Origin: Rhizobium sp. Q54
GTDB taxonomy: Bacteria; Bacteroidota; Bacteroidia; Flavobacteriales; Flavobacteriaceae
Direction of reading: 5' to 3'
Assembly: GCA_943328505.2 (NCBI GenBank)
Contig: CALQAH020000003.1
Span: forward strand, 27,600 to 91,599
DNA: 64,000 bases
Shown here one piece after another: positions 33,211 to 42,429 of the stretch. Position 1 is the first letter of the stretch. The number at the start of each line of letters is the position of its first letter. A program made the position numbers and the translations under genes. The notes below the pieces were generated by a model. That model was not told the DNA's origin. It saw nothing but the letters and a program-made list of their open reading frames with translations, and did no database searches.

Positions 33211-33234
33211 ATCGATTTTATAGTGCTTTTTTTT
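33199..33234 (+). terminator. Terminator hairpin
   Basis: AAAAAGCACTAT-cgatttt-ATAGTGCTTTTTTTT. Confidence 0.85.
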
Positions 33235-33412
33235 ATAAAGATTGTTGAATTAATAATTATTTAAAGCTTTCTAGCTAACCTTGAGAAACGAATTATTTAA
33301 AATAATAAGAACAAAATTAATTAAAACGAAAACGTAATAGTCACAAAATTATATTAAAATTTCAATTTATTTTAAAGCGAAATTTATTTATTTTTAATAA
33401 AAAGTGTGACAA

Positions 33413-33445
33413 TTTGACATTATTAAACAAATGGCAATACTTTTG
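33413..33445 (+). promoter_or_regulatory. Candidate promoter for grpE-dnaJ (TTTG-N21-TACTTTTG)
   Basis: TTTG 33413-33416; TACTTTTG 33438-33445. Confidence 0.6.
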
Positions 33446-33465
33446 CAATTCAAGAGAAAAATAAA

Positions 33466-34041
33466 ATGTTTAAAAAAATATTCAAAAATACAAGTAAAAT
33501 GACTACCGAGAATACCGAAATAGACAAAGAATTAGAAGATACGATTTTAGAGAATAATGCAAATGGAGAACAACTAATTGTTGAAGAATTAACTATTGAA
33601 GAGCAATTAACCAAAGACTTAGCTGTAGAGAAAGATAAATTTTTACGTCTTTTTGCTGAATTTGAAAATTATAAAAGACGAACTGCCAAAGAAAGAATGG
33701 AGTTGTTTAAAACTGCCAATCAAGAAGTCATGCAAGCCATGTTGCCAGTAATGGATGACTTTGATAGAGCTTTAACAGAAATTAAAAAAACAGACGATTC
33801 TATCTTAATTCAAGGTGTAGAGCTCATACAAGAAAAATTAAGAAACACATTAATATCAAAAGGATTGGAGGAAGTTGAAATAAAAGTTGGAGATATTTTT
33901 AATGCCGATTTTGCAGAAGCTATTACTCAAATCCCAGCTCCTTCTCCAAATTTGAAAGGAAAAATTGTAGATGTAATTGAAAAAGGGTACAAGTTGGGTG
34001 ACAAAATAATCCGTTTTCCAAAAGTGGTTATTGGAAATTAA
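33466..34041 (+). CDS. grpE: Nucleotide exchange factor GrpE
   Basis: FLRLFAEFENYKRRTAKERMELFKTANQEVMQAMLPVMDDFDRAL. Confidence 0.95.
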   Translation: MFKKIFKNTSKMTTENTEIDKELEDTILENNANGEQLIVEELTIEEQLTKDLAVEKDKFLRLFAEFENYKRRTAKERMELFKTANQEVMQAMLPVMDDFDRALTEIKKTDDSILIQGVELIQEKLRNTLISKGLEEVEIKVGDIFNADFAEAITQIPAPSPNLKGKIVDVIEKGYKLGDKIIRFPKVVIGN

Positions 34042-34054
34042 TTCTTAATTGAAA

Positions 34055-35173
34055 ATGAAAAAAGATTTTTACGAAATATTAGGAATATCTAAAAATGCCT
34101 CTGAAGCCGAAATAAAAAAGGCCTACAGAAAGAAAGCAATAGAATTTCACCCTGACAAAAACCCAGGAAATGCTGAAGCCGAAGAAAATTTCAAAACAGC
34201 TGCCGAAGCCTATGAAGTATTAAGCGATCCTCAAAAGAAAGCCAAATACGATCAATACGGTCACCAAGCTTTTGATAATGGCGGCGGTGGCGGTTACAGT
34301 ACTGGCGGTATGAATATGGATGATATTTTCAGTCAATTTGGAGATATTTTTGGAAGTGCTTTCGGTGGCGGTGCCGGTTTCGGTGGAAATAATGGTGGTC
34401 AACGTAGAACTAAAGGGAGCAATCTTCGTATAAAAGTTAAATTAACTTTGGAAGAAGTAGCCAATGGAGTTGAGAAAAAAGTTAAAGTAAAACGGAAAAT
34501 ACAAGCTCAAGGTGTTAAATATAAAACCTGTTCTACCTGCAATGGACAAGGTCAAGTTTTAAGAGTTACCAATACAATTTTAGGCAGAATGCAATCCGCC
34601 TCTACATGTCCAACCTGCGGCGGTGCTGGACAAATGATTGAAAGTAAACCGAATGATGCCGATTCACAAGGAATGGTTATGGCTGACGAAACAGTCTCTA
34701 TAAAAATTCCAGCTGGTGTTGTTGACGGTATGCAATTAAAAGTTTCAAACAAAGGGAATGATGCTCCAGGAAATGGTGTGCCGGGAGATTTAATTGTAGC
34801 GATTGAAGAACAAGAACATGAATTTTTGAAACGTGAAGGTGAAAATCTTCATTATGATTTATATATCAGTTTTCCAGAAGCTGCCCTAGGAATTTCGAAA
34901 GATATTGAAGCAGTTAATGGAAAAGTAAGAATCAAACTTGAAGAAGGAATCCAATCAGGTAAGATTTTACGCTTAAAAGGAAAAGGTATTCCAAGTTTAA
35001 ATGGGTATGGAAGTGGCGATTTATTAGTTCATGTAAATGTCTGGACTCCAAAGACTTTATCTAAAGAGCAAAAGCAATTCTTCGAAAACTCAATGAGTAA
35101 CGAGAATTTTATTCCTAGTCCAGAAAAAAGTGATAAATCTTTTTTCGAAAAAGTAAAAGATATGTTTTCGTAG
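34055..35173 (+). CDS. dnaJ: Molecular chaperone DnaJ
   Basis: KKDFYEILGISKNASEAEIKKAYRKKAIEFHPDKNPG; HPD, G-rich region, CxxCxGxG zinc motifs. Confidence 0.97.
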   Translation: MKKDFYEILGISKNASEAEIKKAYRKKAIEFHPDKNPGNAEAEENFKTAAEAYEVLSDPQKKAKYDQYGHQAFDNGGGGGYSTGGMNMDDIFSQFGDIFGSAFGGGAGFGGNNGGQRRTKGSNLRIKVKLTLEEVANGVEKKVKVKRKIQAQGVKYKTCSTCNGQGQVLRVTNTILGRMQSASTCPTCGGAGQMIESKPNDADSQGMVMADETVSIKIPAGVVDGMQLKVSNKGNDAPGNGVPGDLIVAIEEQEHEFLKREGENLHYDLYISFPEAALGISKDIEAVNGKVRIKLEEGIQSGKILRLKGKGIPSLNGYGSGDLLVHVNVWTPKTLSKEQKQFFENSMSNENFIPSPEKSDKSFFEKVKDMFS

Positions 35174-35239
35174 TTTAAATTATTTTATTACATTTGAATA
35201 TTACTTGGAAACAAGTAATTTCTTTTTCATAGCAATTTT

Positions 35240-35283
35240 TCCCATCCTTGTTTTTTAAACATTATAAGGGTGGGTTTTTTTTG
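35240..35283 (+). terminator. Terminator after dnaJ
   Basis: CCCATCCTT...AAGGGTGGG followed by TTTTTTTT. Confidence 0.75.
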
Positions 35284-35427
35284 TAACAAATATTCCTGTT
35301 ATACTACTAATTCTCTACCTTTACCAAATGCAATAACAACTTCAAAAATCAATTGCAATACCAATTTTATATTGTTTTTGAAATTGACATTGCTATAGAA
35401 TTTGTAATTGATATTTAAAATAAATTT

Positions 35428-36348
35428 ATGAGTAATATACTTGAAGTGAAAAATGTAGTCAAACAATATGGCGATTACACAGCACTTAACAGCGTTTCAT
35501 TGACTGTCCCAAAAGGAAGTATTTATGGGCTTTTAGGTCCAAATGGAGCAGGAAAAACTTCTTTAATTAGAATTATCAATCAAATCACAATGCCGGATAG
35601 TGGTGAAATTATTTTAGATGGTGAAATACTCCAGCCTAAACACATCCAATCTATTGGTTATATGCCCGAAGAACGAGGTTTGTATAAAAACATGAAAGTC
35701 GGTGAGCAATGTTTATACCTTGCTCAACTAAAGGGTTTGACCCAACAAGAAGCTAAAAAAGAATTGGATTATTGGTTTGAACGTTTGGAAATTCAAGGTT
35801 GGTGGAATAAAAAAATCCAAGAACTTTCTAAAGGAATGGCACAAAAAATCCAGTTTGTAGTAACGGTTTTGCACAAACCAAAATTGCTTATTCTTGATGA
35901 ACCTTTTTCTGGTTTTGATCCTGTCAATGCCAATTTGATTAAAGATGAAATCATCGAGTTGAACAAACAAGGAACTTCAGTTATTTTTTCTACACACCGA
36001 ATGGAAAGCGTAGAAGAAATGTGTGATCATATTGCGCTAATACACAAATCCAATAAACTAATAGAAGGAAAATTAAGTGATGTAAAAAAACAATTTCGAA
36101 CCAACAGTTATGAAGTCGGAATTTTATCTAACAACATCGAAGGTTTGATGTTTGATTTGTCACAAAAATTCACGCTGTCTCAAACCGATTTCAAATCGTT
36201 AAACGATGAATTGAAATTAGAAGTGCAATTGGGTACAGCAACACCAAATGAATTATTGAATACCTTGATTCAAAGAGGTCAAGTAACCCATTTTGTTGAG
36301 AAAATTCCAAGTGTAAACGATATATTCATTAAAACGGTAACTGAATAA
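35428..36348 (+). CDS. ABC transporter ATP-binding protein (NatA-like)
   Basis: GLLGPNGAGKTSLIR; LSKGMAQKIQFV; LLILDEPFSGFDPVN. Confidence 0.93.
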   Translation: MSNILEVKNVVKQYGDYTALNSVSLTVPKGSIYGLLGPNGAGKTSLIRIINQITMPDSGEIILDGEILQPKHIQSIGYMPEERGLYKNMKVGEQCLYLAQLKGLTQQEAKKELDYWFERLEIQGWWNKKIQELSKGMAQKIQFVVTVLHKPKLLILDEPFSGFDPVNANLIKDEIIELNKQGTSVIFSTHRMESVEEMCDHIALIHKSNKLIEGKLSDVKKQFRTNSYEVGILSNNIEGLMFDLSQKFTLSQTDFKSLNDELKLEVQLGTATPNELLNTLIQRGQVTHFVEKIPSVNDIFIKTVTE

Positions 36349-37652
36349 TGAGCAAACTAATACTTATCATAAAAAGAGAATTTATTTCCAAAGTCCGAAA
36401 TAAATCATTCATTGTAATGACATTTTTAAGTCCGTTACTATTTGTTGGAATTGGCGTTTTTGTGGGTTATTTAAGCACCATGAAAGCCGATATGAAAACC
36501 ATTGCTATTCATGACGAATCTGGAATGTTTAGCAATGAGTTTAAAAATGATGAAGAATACAAATATGTAAATTTAACTTCAGTTCCATTACAAACCTTAA
36601 AAGACAGCATCGTCAGCGAAAGCTATGAAGGATTGTTGTTTATCCCAAAATCGGAGGATAGCAAAGTATTGCAAAATAAAATTCAATACATTTCCAATGA
36701 TAGCCCAAGTGTTATGTTTATTGAAAATTTGGAAGACGTTATCGCCCAAAAACTAACCGCCGAGAATTTCCAAAAAGCGCGCCTCGACACTTTAGCCATT
36801 AAAAATGCTAAAGCCGAAGTTTCCATTAATTTAGCAAAAGCTTCTGGCGAACAAGCGCTCAAAGGATTAAACGAAATAAAAATTGGTATTGGTGGATTGT
36901 TTGGCTATTTGATTATGATGTTTATTGTAATTTATGGTAATATGGTCATGCGAAGTGTTATCGAAGAAAAAACCAGTCGTATTATCGAAATCATCATATC
37001 CTCGGTAAAACCCTTCCAATTAATGATGGGGAAAATTATCGGAACCTCATTAGCAGGAATATTGCAATTTTTAATTTGGGCCATTCTTGGTATGACAGCC
37101 ATGTTTGTTATGTCCTCTATTTTTGGAGTCCAAATGGGTGCAAGTTCTGGAATGAAAGACCAAGTTGTCCAAACAGCACAAACTGAAATGGCAGGAACCA
37201 TTCAATTGTATATTAAAGAATTATGGAATTTACCCATTGCAACCATCTTATTATCCTTCATCATATACTTTATTGGGGGTTACTTTTTATATAGTTCTTT
37301 TTACGCCGCTATTGGCGCCGCCGTTGATAACGAAACCGATTCACAGCAATTTCTATTACCAATCATTATGCCTTTAATTCTTGGTGTATATATCGGTTTT
37401 TTCACGGTCATGAATGACCCAAATGGTGCAGTAGCAACCGTATTTTCCATGATTCCGTTAACATCACCCATCGTTATGATGATGCGAATTCCATTTGGTG
37501 TACCATGGTGGCAAATTGCTATTTCTATGACACTATTGTTCGCCACTTTCCTAGGAGTAGTATGGTTTGCAGCAAAAATATACCGCGTTGGAATTTTAAT
37601 GTATGGCAAAAAACCAACATGGAAAGAATTGTATAAATGGCTAAAGTATTAA
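36348..37652 (+). CDS. ABC transporter permease (NatB-like ABC-2 type)
   Basis: ABC-2 TM topology; MVMRSVIEEKTSRIIEIIISSVKPFQLMMGKIIG; overlaps ATPase stop. Confidence 0.9.
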   Translation: MSKLILIIKREFISKVRNKSFIVMTFLSPLLFVGIGVFVGYLSTMKADMKTIAIHDESGMFSNEFKNDEEYKYVNLTSVPLQTLKDSIVSESYEGLLFIPKSEDSKVLQNKIQYISNDSPSVMFIENLEDVIAQKLTAENFQKARLDTLAIKNAKAEVSINLAKASGEQALKGLNEIKIGIGGLFGYLIMMFIVIYGNMVMRSVIEEKTSRIIEIIISSVKPFQLMMGKIIGTSLAGILQFLIWAILGMTAMFVMSSIFGVQMGASSGMKDQVVQTAQTEMAGTIQLYIKELWNLPIATILLSFIIYFIGGYFLYSSFYAAIGAAVDNETDSQQFLLPIIMPLILGVYIGFFTVMNDPNGAVATVFSMIPLTSPIVMMMRIPFGVPWWQIAISMTLLFATFLGVVWFAAKIYRVGILMYGKKPTWKELYKWLKY

Positions 37653-37654
37653 AA

Positions 37655-37730
37655 GGTTATTTGGTTATTCGGTTATTTGTTTAAGGATATTACAAATTAC
37701 CAAATCCACAAATCCACAAATGAACACAAA
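37655..37730 (+). repeat. GGTTATTYG / ACAAATYCAC quasi-repeat block abutting response-regulator start
   Basis: GGTTATTTGGTTATTCGGTTATTTGT then ACAAATTACCAAATCCACAAATCCACAAATGAACACAAATG. Confidence 0.8.
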
Positions 37731-38893
37731 TGAGTAAAATACTAATCATAGAAGACGAAGCCTCAATCCGAAGAGTATTGACCAAAATACTTTCCGAGGA
37801 GAGCGATTCCTACAGAGTCGAAGATGCCGAAGATGGAATTCAAGGTCTTGAAAAAATAAAGAACAACGACTACGACTTAGTTTTGTGCGATATCAAAATG
37901 CCAAAAATGGACGGTGTTGAGGTTCTTGAAGCGGTTAAAAAAATCAAACCCGAAATTCCTATAGTCATGATTTCTGGTCATGGTGACATGGAAACAGCCA
38001 TTCAAACCATGCGTTTAGGCGCTTTTGATTACATTTCAAAACCACCCGATTTGAACCGACTTTTAAATACAGTTCGTAACGCTTTAGACAGAAAACAACT
38101 CGTTGTTGAAAATAAAATTCTAAAGAAAAAAGTCAGCAAGAATTATGAAATGGTTGGCGAATCTGAAGCTTTAAACATCATTAAAGCCATGGTCGAAAAA
38201 GTGGCGCAAACCGATGCTAGAGTTTTAATTACTGGACCCAACGGAACTGGAAAGGAACTTGTTGCGCATCAACTTCATGAAAAAAGCGCGCGTGCATCGT
38301 TTCCTTTAATTGAAGTGAATTGTGCTGCCATACCCTCTGAATTGATAGAAAGCGAATTGTTTGGTCACGTAAAAGGTGCCTTTACGTCAGCAGTAAAAGA
38401 CAGAGCTGGAAAATTTGAAGCTGCCGATGGAGGAACTATTTTCCTAGATGAAATTGGCGATATGAGTTTAGCAGCACAAGCCAAAGTATTACGTGCTTTA
38501 CAAGAAAATTTGATACAACGAGTAGGTGCTGATAAAGACATTAAAGTCAATGTTCGTGTCGTGGCAGCAACCAATAAAGATTTGAAAAAAGAAATAGCCG
38601 AAGGCCGTTTCCGAGAAGATTTGTACCACCGATTGGCAGTTATTTTAATCAAAGTGCCAGCTTTAAACGATAGACGTGATGACATTCCGTTATTGATTGA
38701 GCATTTTGCAACAAAAATTGCAGAAGAGCAAGGAAACGCCCAAAAGGAATTCTCCAAAGCTGCTATTAATTTATTACAAGAATACGATTGGACCGGAAAT
38801 ATCAGAGAACTGAGAAATGTAGTGGAACGATTGATTATTCTTGGAGGAAGTGAAATATCAGAAAGTGATGTGAAGCTTTTTGCAAGTAAATAA
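37730..38893 (+). CDS. Response regulator with sigma-54-type AAA+ domain, no evident Fis-type DNA-binding domain
   Basis: Receiver VLCDIKMPKMDG; GPNGTGKE Walker A; GAFTSA loop; WTGNIRELRNVVERLIIL; ends 20 aa later. Confidence 0.93.
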   Translation: MSKILIIEDEASIRRVLTKILSEESDSYRVEDAEDGIQGLEKIKNNDYDLVLCDIKMPKMDGVEVLEAVKKIKPEIPIVMISGHGDMETAIQTMRLGAFDYISKPPDLNRLLNTVRNALDRKQLVVENKILKKKVSKNYEMVGESEALNIIKAMVEKVAQTDARVLITGPNGTGKELVAHQLHEKSARASFPLIEVNCAAIPSELIESELFGHVKGAFTSAVKDRAGKFEAADGGTIFLDEIGDMSLAAQAKVLRALQENLIQRVGADKDIKVNVRVVAATNKDLKKEIAEGRFREDLYHRLAVILIKVPALNDRRDDIPLLIEHFATKIAEEQGNAQKEFSKAAINLLQEYDWTGNIRELRNVVERLIILGGSEISESDVKLFASK

Positions 38894-38970
38894 AACTATT
38901 ACACGGTTATAATGAAATACCTCAGTGAATCTCATTTTCACTCTGTGTATCTCTGTGAAACAAAGAAAAA

Positions 38971-39603
38971 ATGAAACTAAAAAAAATAAACGAAAACCTC
39001 CAAAAAGCCTTAGTGGAAAACGGTTTAACCGAAGCCAATGTAATGCAACTGGAAACATTTTCTACCATCAAAAGTGGTAAAGATGCTGTGATACAATCGG
39101 CAAAAGGTTCTGGAAAATCAACCACAATAATCATGAACGTGATACAACGAATGGAGAAATCCTTTGGCGAAAGCACCCGTGTTTTGGTGCTTGTTGAGAA
39201 TAAAGAACGCGTTTTAGAAATGGAGGAAATGTTTTTGAAATATGGAACCTATCACGATTTAAGTATACTCGGTGTTCACGAAAAAGGCGATATCGATTAT
39301 GATAAAAATATCATATCCATGGGATTGGATGTTTTAATTGGAACTCCCAACAAGATAAATGCCATGTTTTCGTCAGCTGGTTTTAACATCAATACCATAA
39401 AAATGTTTGTGGTAGATGATGCTGATGTACTTTTTAGAAACCGAATGGACGCTGTTGTCTTACGTTTATCCAATAGTATTGAAAAAACGCAACGTATTTT
39501 CTTTTGCACCACTTTAACCGAAAGAGTAGAAACATTGGCGGATAAAATCATGATAGAGCCAACTTTCTTTGAAATTGATGAAATGAATAACGAACAACAA
39601 TAA
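38971..39603 (+). CDS. DEAD-box helicase-like protein, single RecA domain, degenerate motifs
   Basis: 210 aa; AKGSGKST, GTPNKI, VDDADVLF, FCTTLTERV; no second helicase domain. Confidence 0.8.
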   Translation: MKLKKINENLQKALVENGLTEANVMQLETFSTIKSGKDAVIQSAKGSGKSTTIIMNVIQRMEKSFGESTRVLVLVENKERVLEMEEMFLKYGTYHDLSILGVHEKGDIDYDKNIISMGLDVLIGTPNKINAMFSSAGFNINTIKMFVVDDADVLFRNRMDAVVLRLSNSIEKTQRIFFCTTLTERVETLADKIMIEPTFFEIDEMNNEQQ

Positions 39604-39612
39604 AATAGCAAA

Positions 39613-39828
39613 ATGGGATTAATGAAAATATTTTCTGGAAGCGAAACATTAGCACTGTCACTTCAAAATAAAATCGAAGCCATCGGCGTTACTACCGTTA
39701 TTCGAAATAACAACCAAGCGAACGTACTACCAAGTATTCAAACAGAAAAAGCAGTTGAATTATTTATTCAAGAAGTCGATTTTGGAAAAGCAAGCCCAGT
39801 AATTGAGGAATTTCGATTGAGTATTTAA
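39613..39828 (+). CDS. Small DUF2007-like protein
   Basis: 71 aa; MKIFSGSETLALSLQNKIEAIGVTTVIRNNNQANVLPSIQTEKAVELFIQEVDFGKA. Confidence 0.65.
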   Translation: MGLMKIFSGSETLALSLQNKIEAIGVTTVIRNNNQANVLPSIQTEKAVELFIQEVDFGKASPVIEEFRLSI

Positions 39829-39858
39829 AATTTGTATTATGGATTCTAAAATAATAGC

Positions 39859-39987
39859 ATGTACGGTAATGGTTTACCAATAGATAAGGAAACCTGTAGA
39901 GATTTAATTAAAGAAACTGACAGCAGGATTTCTTCTGTGGATTATACGACTATTGAAGAATTAGAAAAAGAGATAGCTAATTGGTAA
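39859..39987 (+). CDS. Possible 42-aa small protein
   Basis: MYGNGLPIDKETCRDLIKETDSRISSVDYTTIEELEKEIANW; protein-like composition only. Confidence 0.3.
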   Translation: MYGNGLPIDKETCRDLIKETDSRISSVDYTTIEELEKEIANW

Positions 39988-40058
39988 ATACAAAAATCAA
40001 TAAATATATTTGAAATAATCAACTTAAACTATATAAAATTAATTTTCAAATTTTCAAA

Positions 40059-40088
40059 TTGCCTCATTTCCAAATTAACCTATCTTTG
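40059..40088 (+). promoter_or_regulatory. Candidate promoter for ABC-F gene (TTG-N19-TATCTTTG)
   Basis: TTG 40059-40061; TATCTTTG 40081-40088. Confidence 0.6.
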
Positions 40089-40148
40089 CACTTTTTTAAA
40101 ACGGTTTGGAAACTAAACTTCTAAACTCTTAAACATTCTAAACTTCTA

Positions 40149-41783
40149 ATGATTACAGTTAACGATATCTCCGTTCATTTTGGCGGAACCACACTTTTTA
40201 GCGATGTTTCTTTTGCTATTAATGAAAATGACAAAATTGCCTTGATGGGTAAAAATGGCGCAGGAAAATCTACATTATTAAAGATTATTGCAGGCGAAGC
40301 GAGGCCTTCAACCGGAAACATTTCGGCTCCAAAAGAAGCGGTTATTGCTTATTTGCCACAACATTTATTGGCTTCTGATGGTGCCACTGTGATGGAAGAA
40401 GCTTGTAAAGCGTTTGGAGAAATCTTTAAAATGAAAGCCGAAATCGATGCAATCAACGAGCAATTAACGATTCGAACCGATTATGAAAGTGATGCCTATA
40501 TGCAACTTATTGAACGAGTTTCCGATTTGAGCGAGAAGTTCTATGCAATTGAAGAAATTAATTATGAAGCGGAAGTAGAGAAAATTTTAATGGGTTTGGG
40601 TTTTGAAAGAGAAGATTTCACGCGTCAAACCTCAGAGTTTTCTGGAGGTTGGAGAATGCGAATTGAGTTGGCGAAAATTTTGTTACAAAAACCCGATTTG
40701 ATTTTACTCGATGAGCCAACCAATCACATGGATATCGAAAGTATCCAATGGTTAGAAGATTTCTTAATCAATTCAGCCAAAGCTGTTGTAGTCATTTCAC
40801 ACGATAGAGCGTTTGTAGATAATATTACCAACCGAACTATTGAAGTGACCATGGGAAGAATTTACGACTATAAAGCCAAGTATTCTCATTACCTCGAACT
40901 TCGAAAAGACCGACGTGTGCACCAACAAAAAGCGTACGACGAACAGCAACGAATGATTGCGGACAATAGAACTTTTATTGATCGTTTTAAAGGAACATTC
41001 TCCAAAACAGATGCCGTTCAGTCGCGTGTTAAAATGTTAGAAAAATTAGTCATTGTACAAGTGGATGAGGTGGATACTTCGGCATTAAAATTGAAATTTC
41101 CACCAGCCATTCGGTCAGGTCAATATCCTGTCGTGGTTAAAGATTTAGAGAAATCCTATGGGGATCATTTGATTTTTAAAGACGCCAATATTGTTATTGA
41201 ACGTGGCGATAAAGTTGCTTTTGTTGGTAAAAATGGTGAAGGAAAATCGACGATGATTAAAGCCATTATGAAAGAAATTGATATCAATGGCGGCAGTGTT
41301 GAAATTGGACACAACGCTCAAATTGGTTATTTTGCTCAAAATCAAGCCTCATTATTGGATGAAAATGGAACCATATTTTCAACTATTGACGATATTGCTG
41401 TGGGAGATGTGCGTACTAAAATAAAAGACATTTTGGGTGCTTTTATGTTTCATGGGGATGATATCACGAAGAAAGTAAAAGTACTTTCGGGTGGCGAAAA
41501 AACACGTTTGGCCATGATCAAATTATTATTGGAACCTGTGAATTTGTTGATTCTCGATGAGCCTTCGAATCACCTAGATATGAAAACCAAAGACATTATA
41601 AAAGATGCGTTGCGCGATTTTGATGGTACTTTGATTTTAGTTTCTCACGATAGGGATTTCCTGGACGGATTGGCTACCAAAGTTTTCGAATTTGGGCATA
41701 AGCGCGTAAAAGAACATTTTGAAGATATTAAAGGATTCTTAGCGCATAAGAGAATGGAATCGCTTAGAGAAATTGAAAAATAA
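40149..41783 (+). CDS. ABC-F family ATP-binding protein
   Basis: Two ABC domains (MGKNGAGKSTLLK; VGKNGEGKSTMIK), LSGGEKTRLAMIKLL, no TM. Confidence 0.94.
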   Translation: MITVNDISVHFGGTTLFSDVSFAINENDKIALMGKNGAGKSTLLKIIAGEARPSTGNISAPKEAVIAYLPQHLLASDGATVMEEACKAFGEIFKMKAEIDAINEQLTIRTDYESDAYMQLIERVSDLSEKFYAIEEINYEAEVEKILMGLGFEREDFTRQTSEFSGGWRMRIELAKILLQKPDLILLDEPTNHMDIESIQWLEDFLINSAKAVVVISHDRAFVDNITNRTIEVTMGRIYDYKAKYSHYLELRKDRRVHQQKAYDEQQRMIADNRTFIDRFKGTFSKTDAVQSRVKMLEKLVIVQVDEVDTSALKLKFPPAIRSGQYPVVVKDLEKSYGDHLIFKDANIVIERGDKVAFVGKNGEGKSTMIKAIMKEIDINGGSVEIGHNAQIGYFAQNQASLLDENGTIFSTIDDIAVGDVRTKIKDILGAFMFHGDDITKKVKVLSGGEKTRLAMIKLLLEPVNLLILDEPSNHLDMKTKDIIKDALRDFDGTLILVSHDRDFLDGLATKVFEFGHKRVKEHFEDIKGFLAHKRMESLREIEK

Positions 41784-42325
41784 ATTGTTTACATTGTACC
41801 TCTTGGGTGTAATTATTAAAAACGAAACTCCATACACGTCACTTCGTATGCATAGGATAAAGACCCGATCGAAGCGAACGGTGCGAAGCTAGAAGTTTTG
41901 TTTCGTTTCACTGAATAAAAAACAGTTGAATTTACTTTTTTACCAATTACACCCAACGATTTTTTTTCTATTTTTATGAATAAAGAGGCGGTTTGGTGTT
42001 GCATTTCATCGAATTTAGCACATCTTTTTTTTGTTCGTATCATCAAATAAGTGTTTCGTAACATTTTTTTAATTCATTGAAAATATTTTCTTAGTATTGC
42101 CTGTGATTTTAGAAAAATTTATTCCGAAGTACACAAGATTTCTAATTTTATTTTTTTCTGGAATTTCATAAGTGAAAAACTAACAAATTTTCACAAAAAA
42201 GAATACACTTTACTATACTATTCCAAAATTGTAATAAGCCTAAAGTTTATACTTTTTTAGTGCCTTATGGTTACTAATTAGTTATGTTTTTGGTGTAAGG
42301 AATTTGTTTTACTTTAAATAATTGA

Positions 42326-42384
42326 ACCCAACGGGTTATTAAATTAATTATTAAAAATTAATTATACCCAACGGATTATATTTG
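42326..42384 (+). promoter_or_regulatory. Direct repeat ACCCAACGGRTTAT x2 (40-bp phase) overlapping candidate -7 TATATTTG
   Basis: ACCCAACGGGTTAT 42326-42339; ACCCAACGGATTAT 42366-42379; TATATTTG 42377-42384. Confidence 0.6.
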
Positions 42385-42429
42385 CAACAAAAATAATAGT
42401 TTTGGCTATTAAAAAAAATAAAGAGATTT

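Noticed and set aside
40149-41783. Antibiotic-resistance ABC-F protein
   Set aside because: General ABC-F signature only; resistance role cannot be told from housekeeping function by sequence reading alone.
41816-42064. 82-aa minus-strand ORF downstream of the ABC-F gene
   Set aside because: Sits between inverted-repeat and palindromic sequence, no recognisable domain; more likely non-coding repeat DNA.
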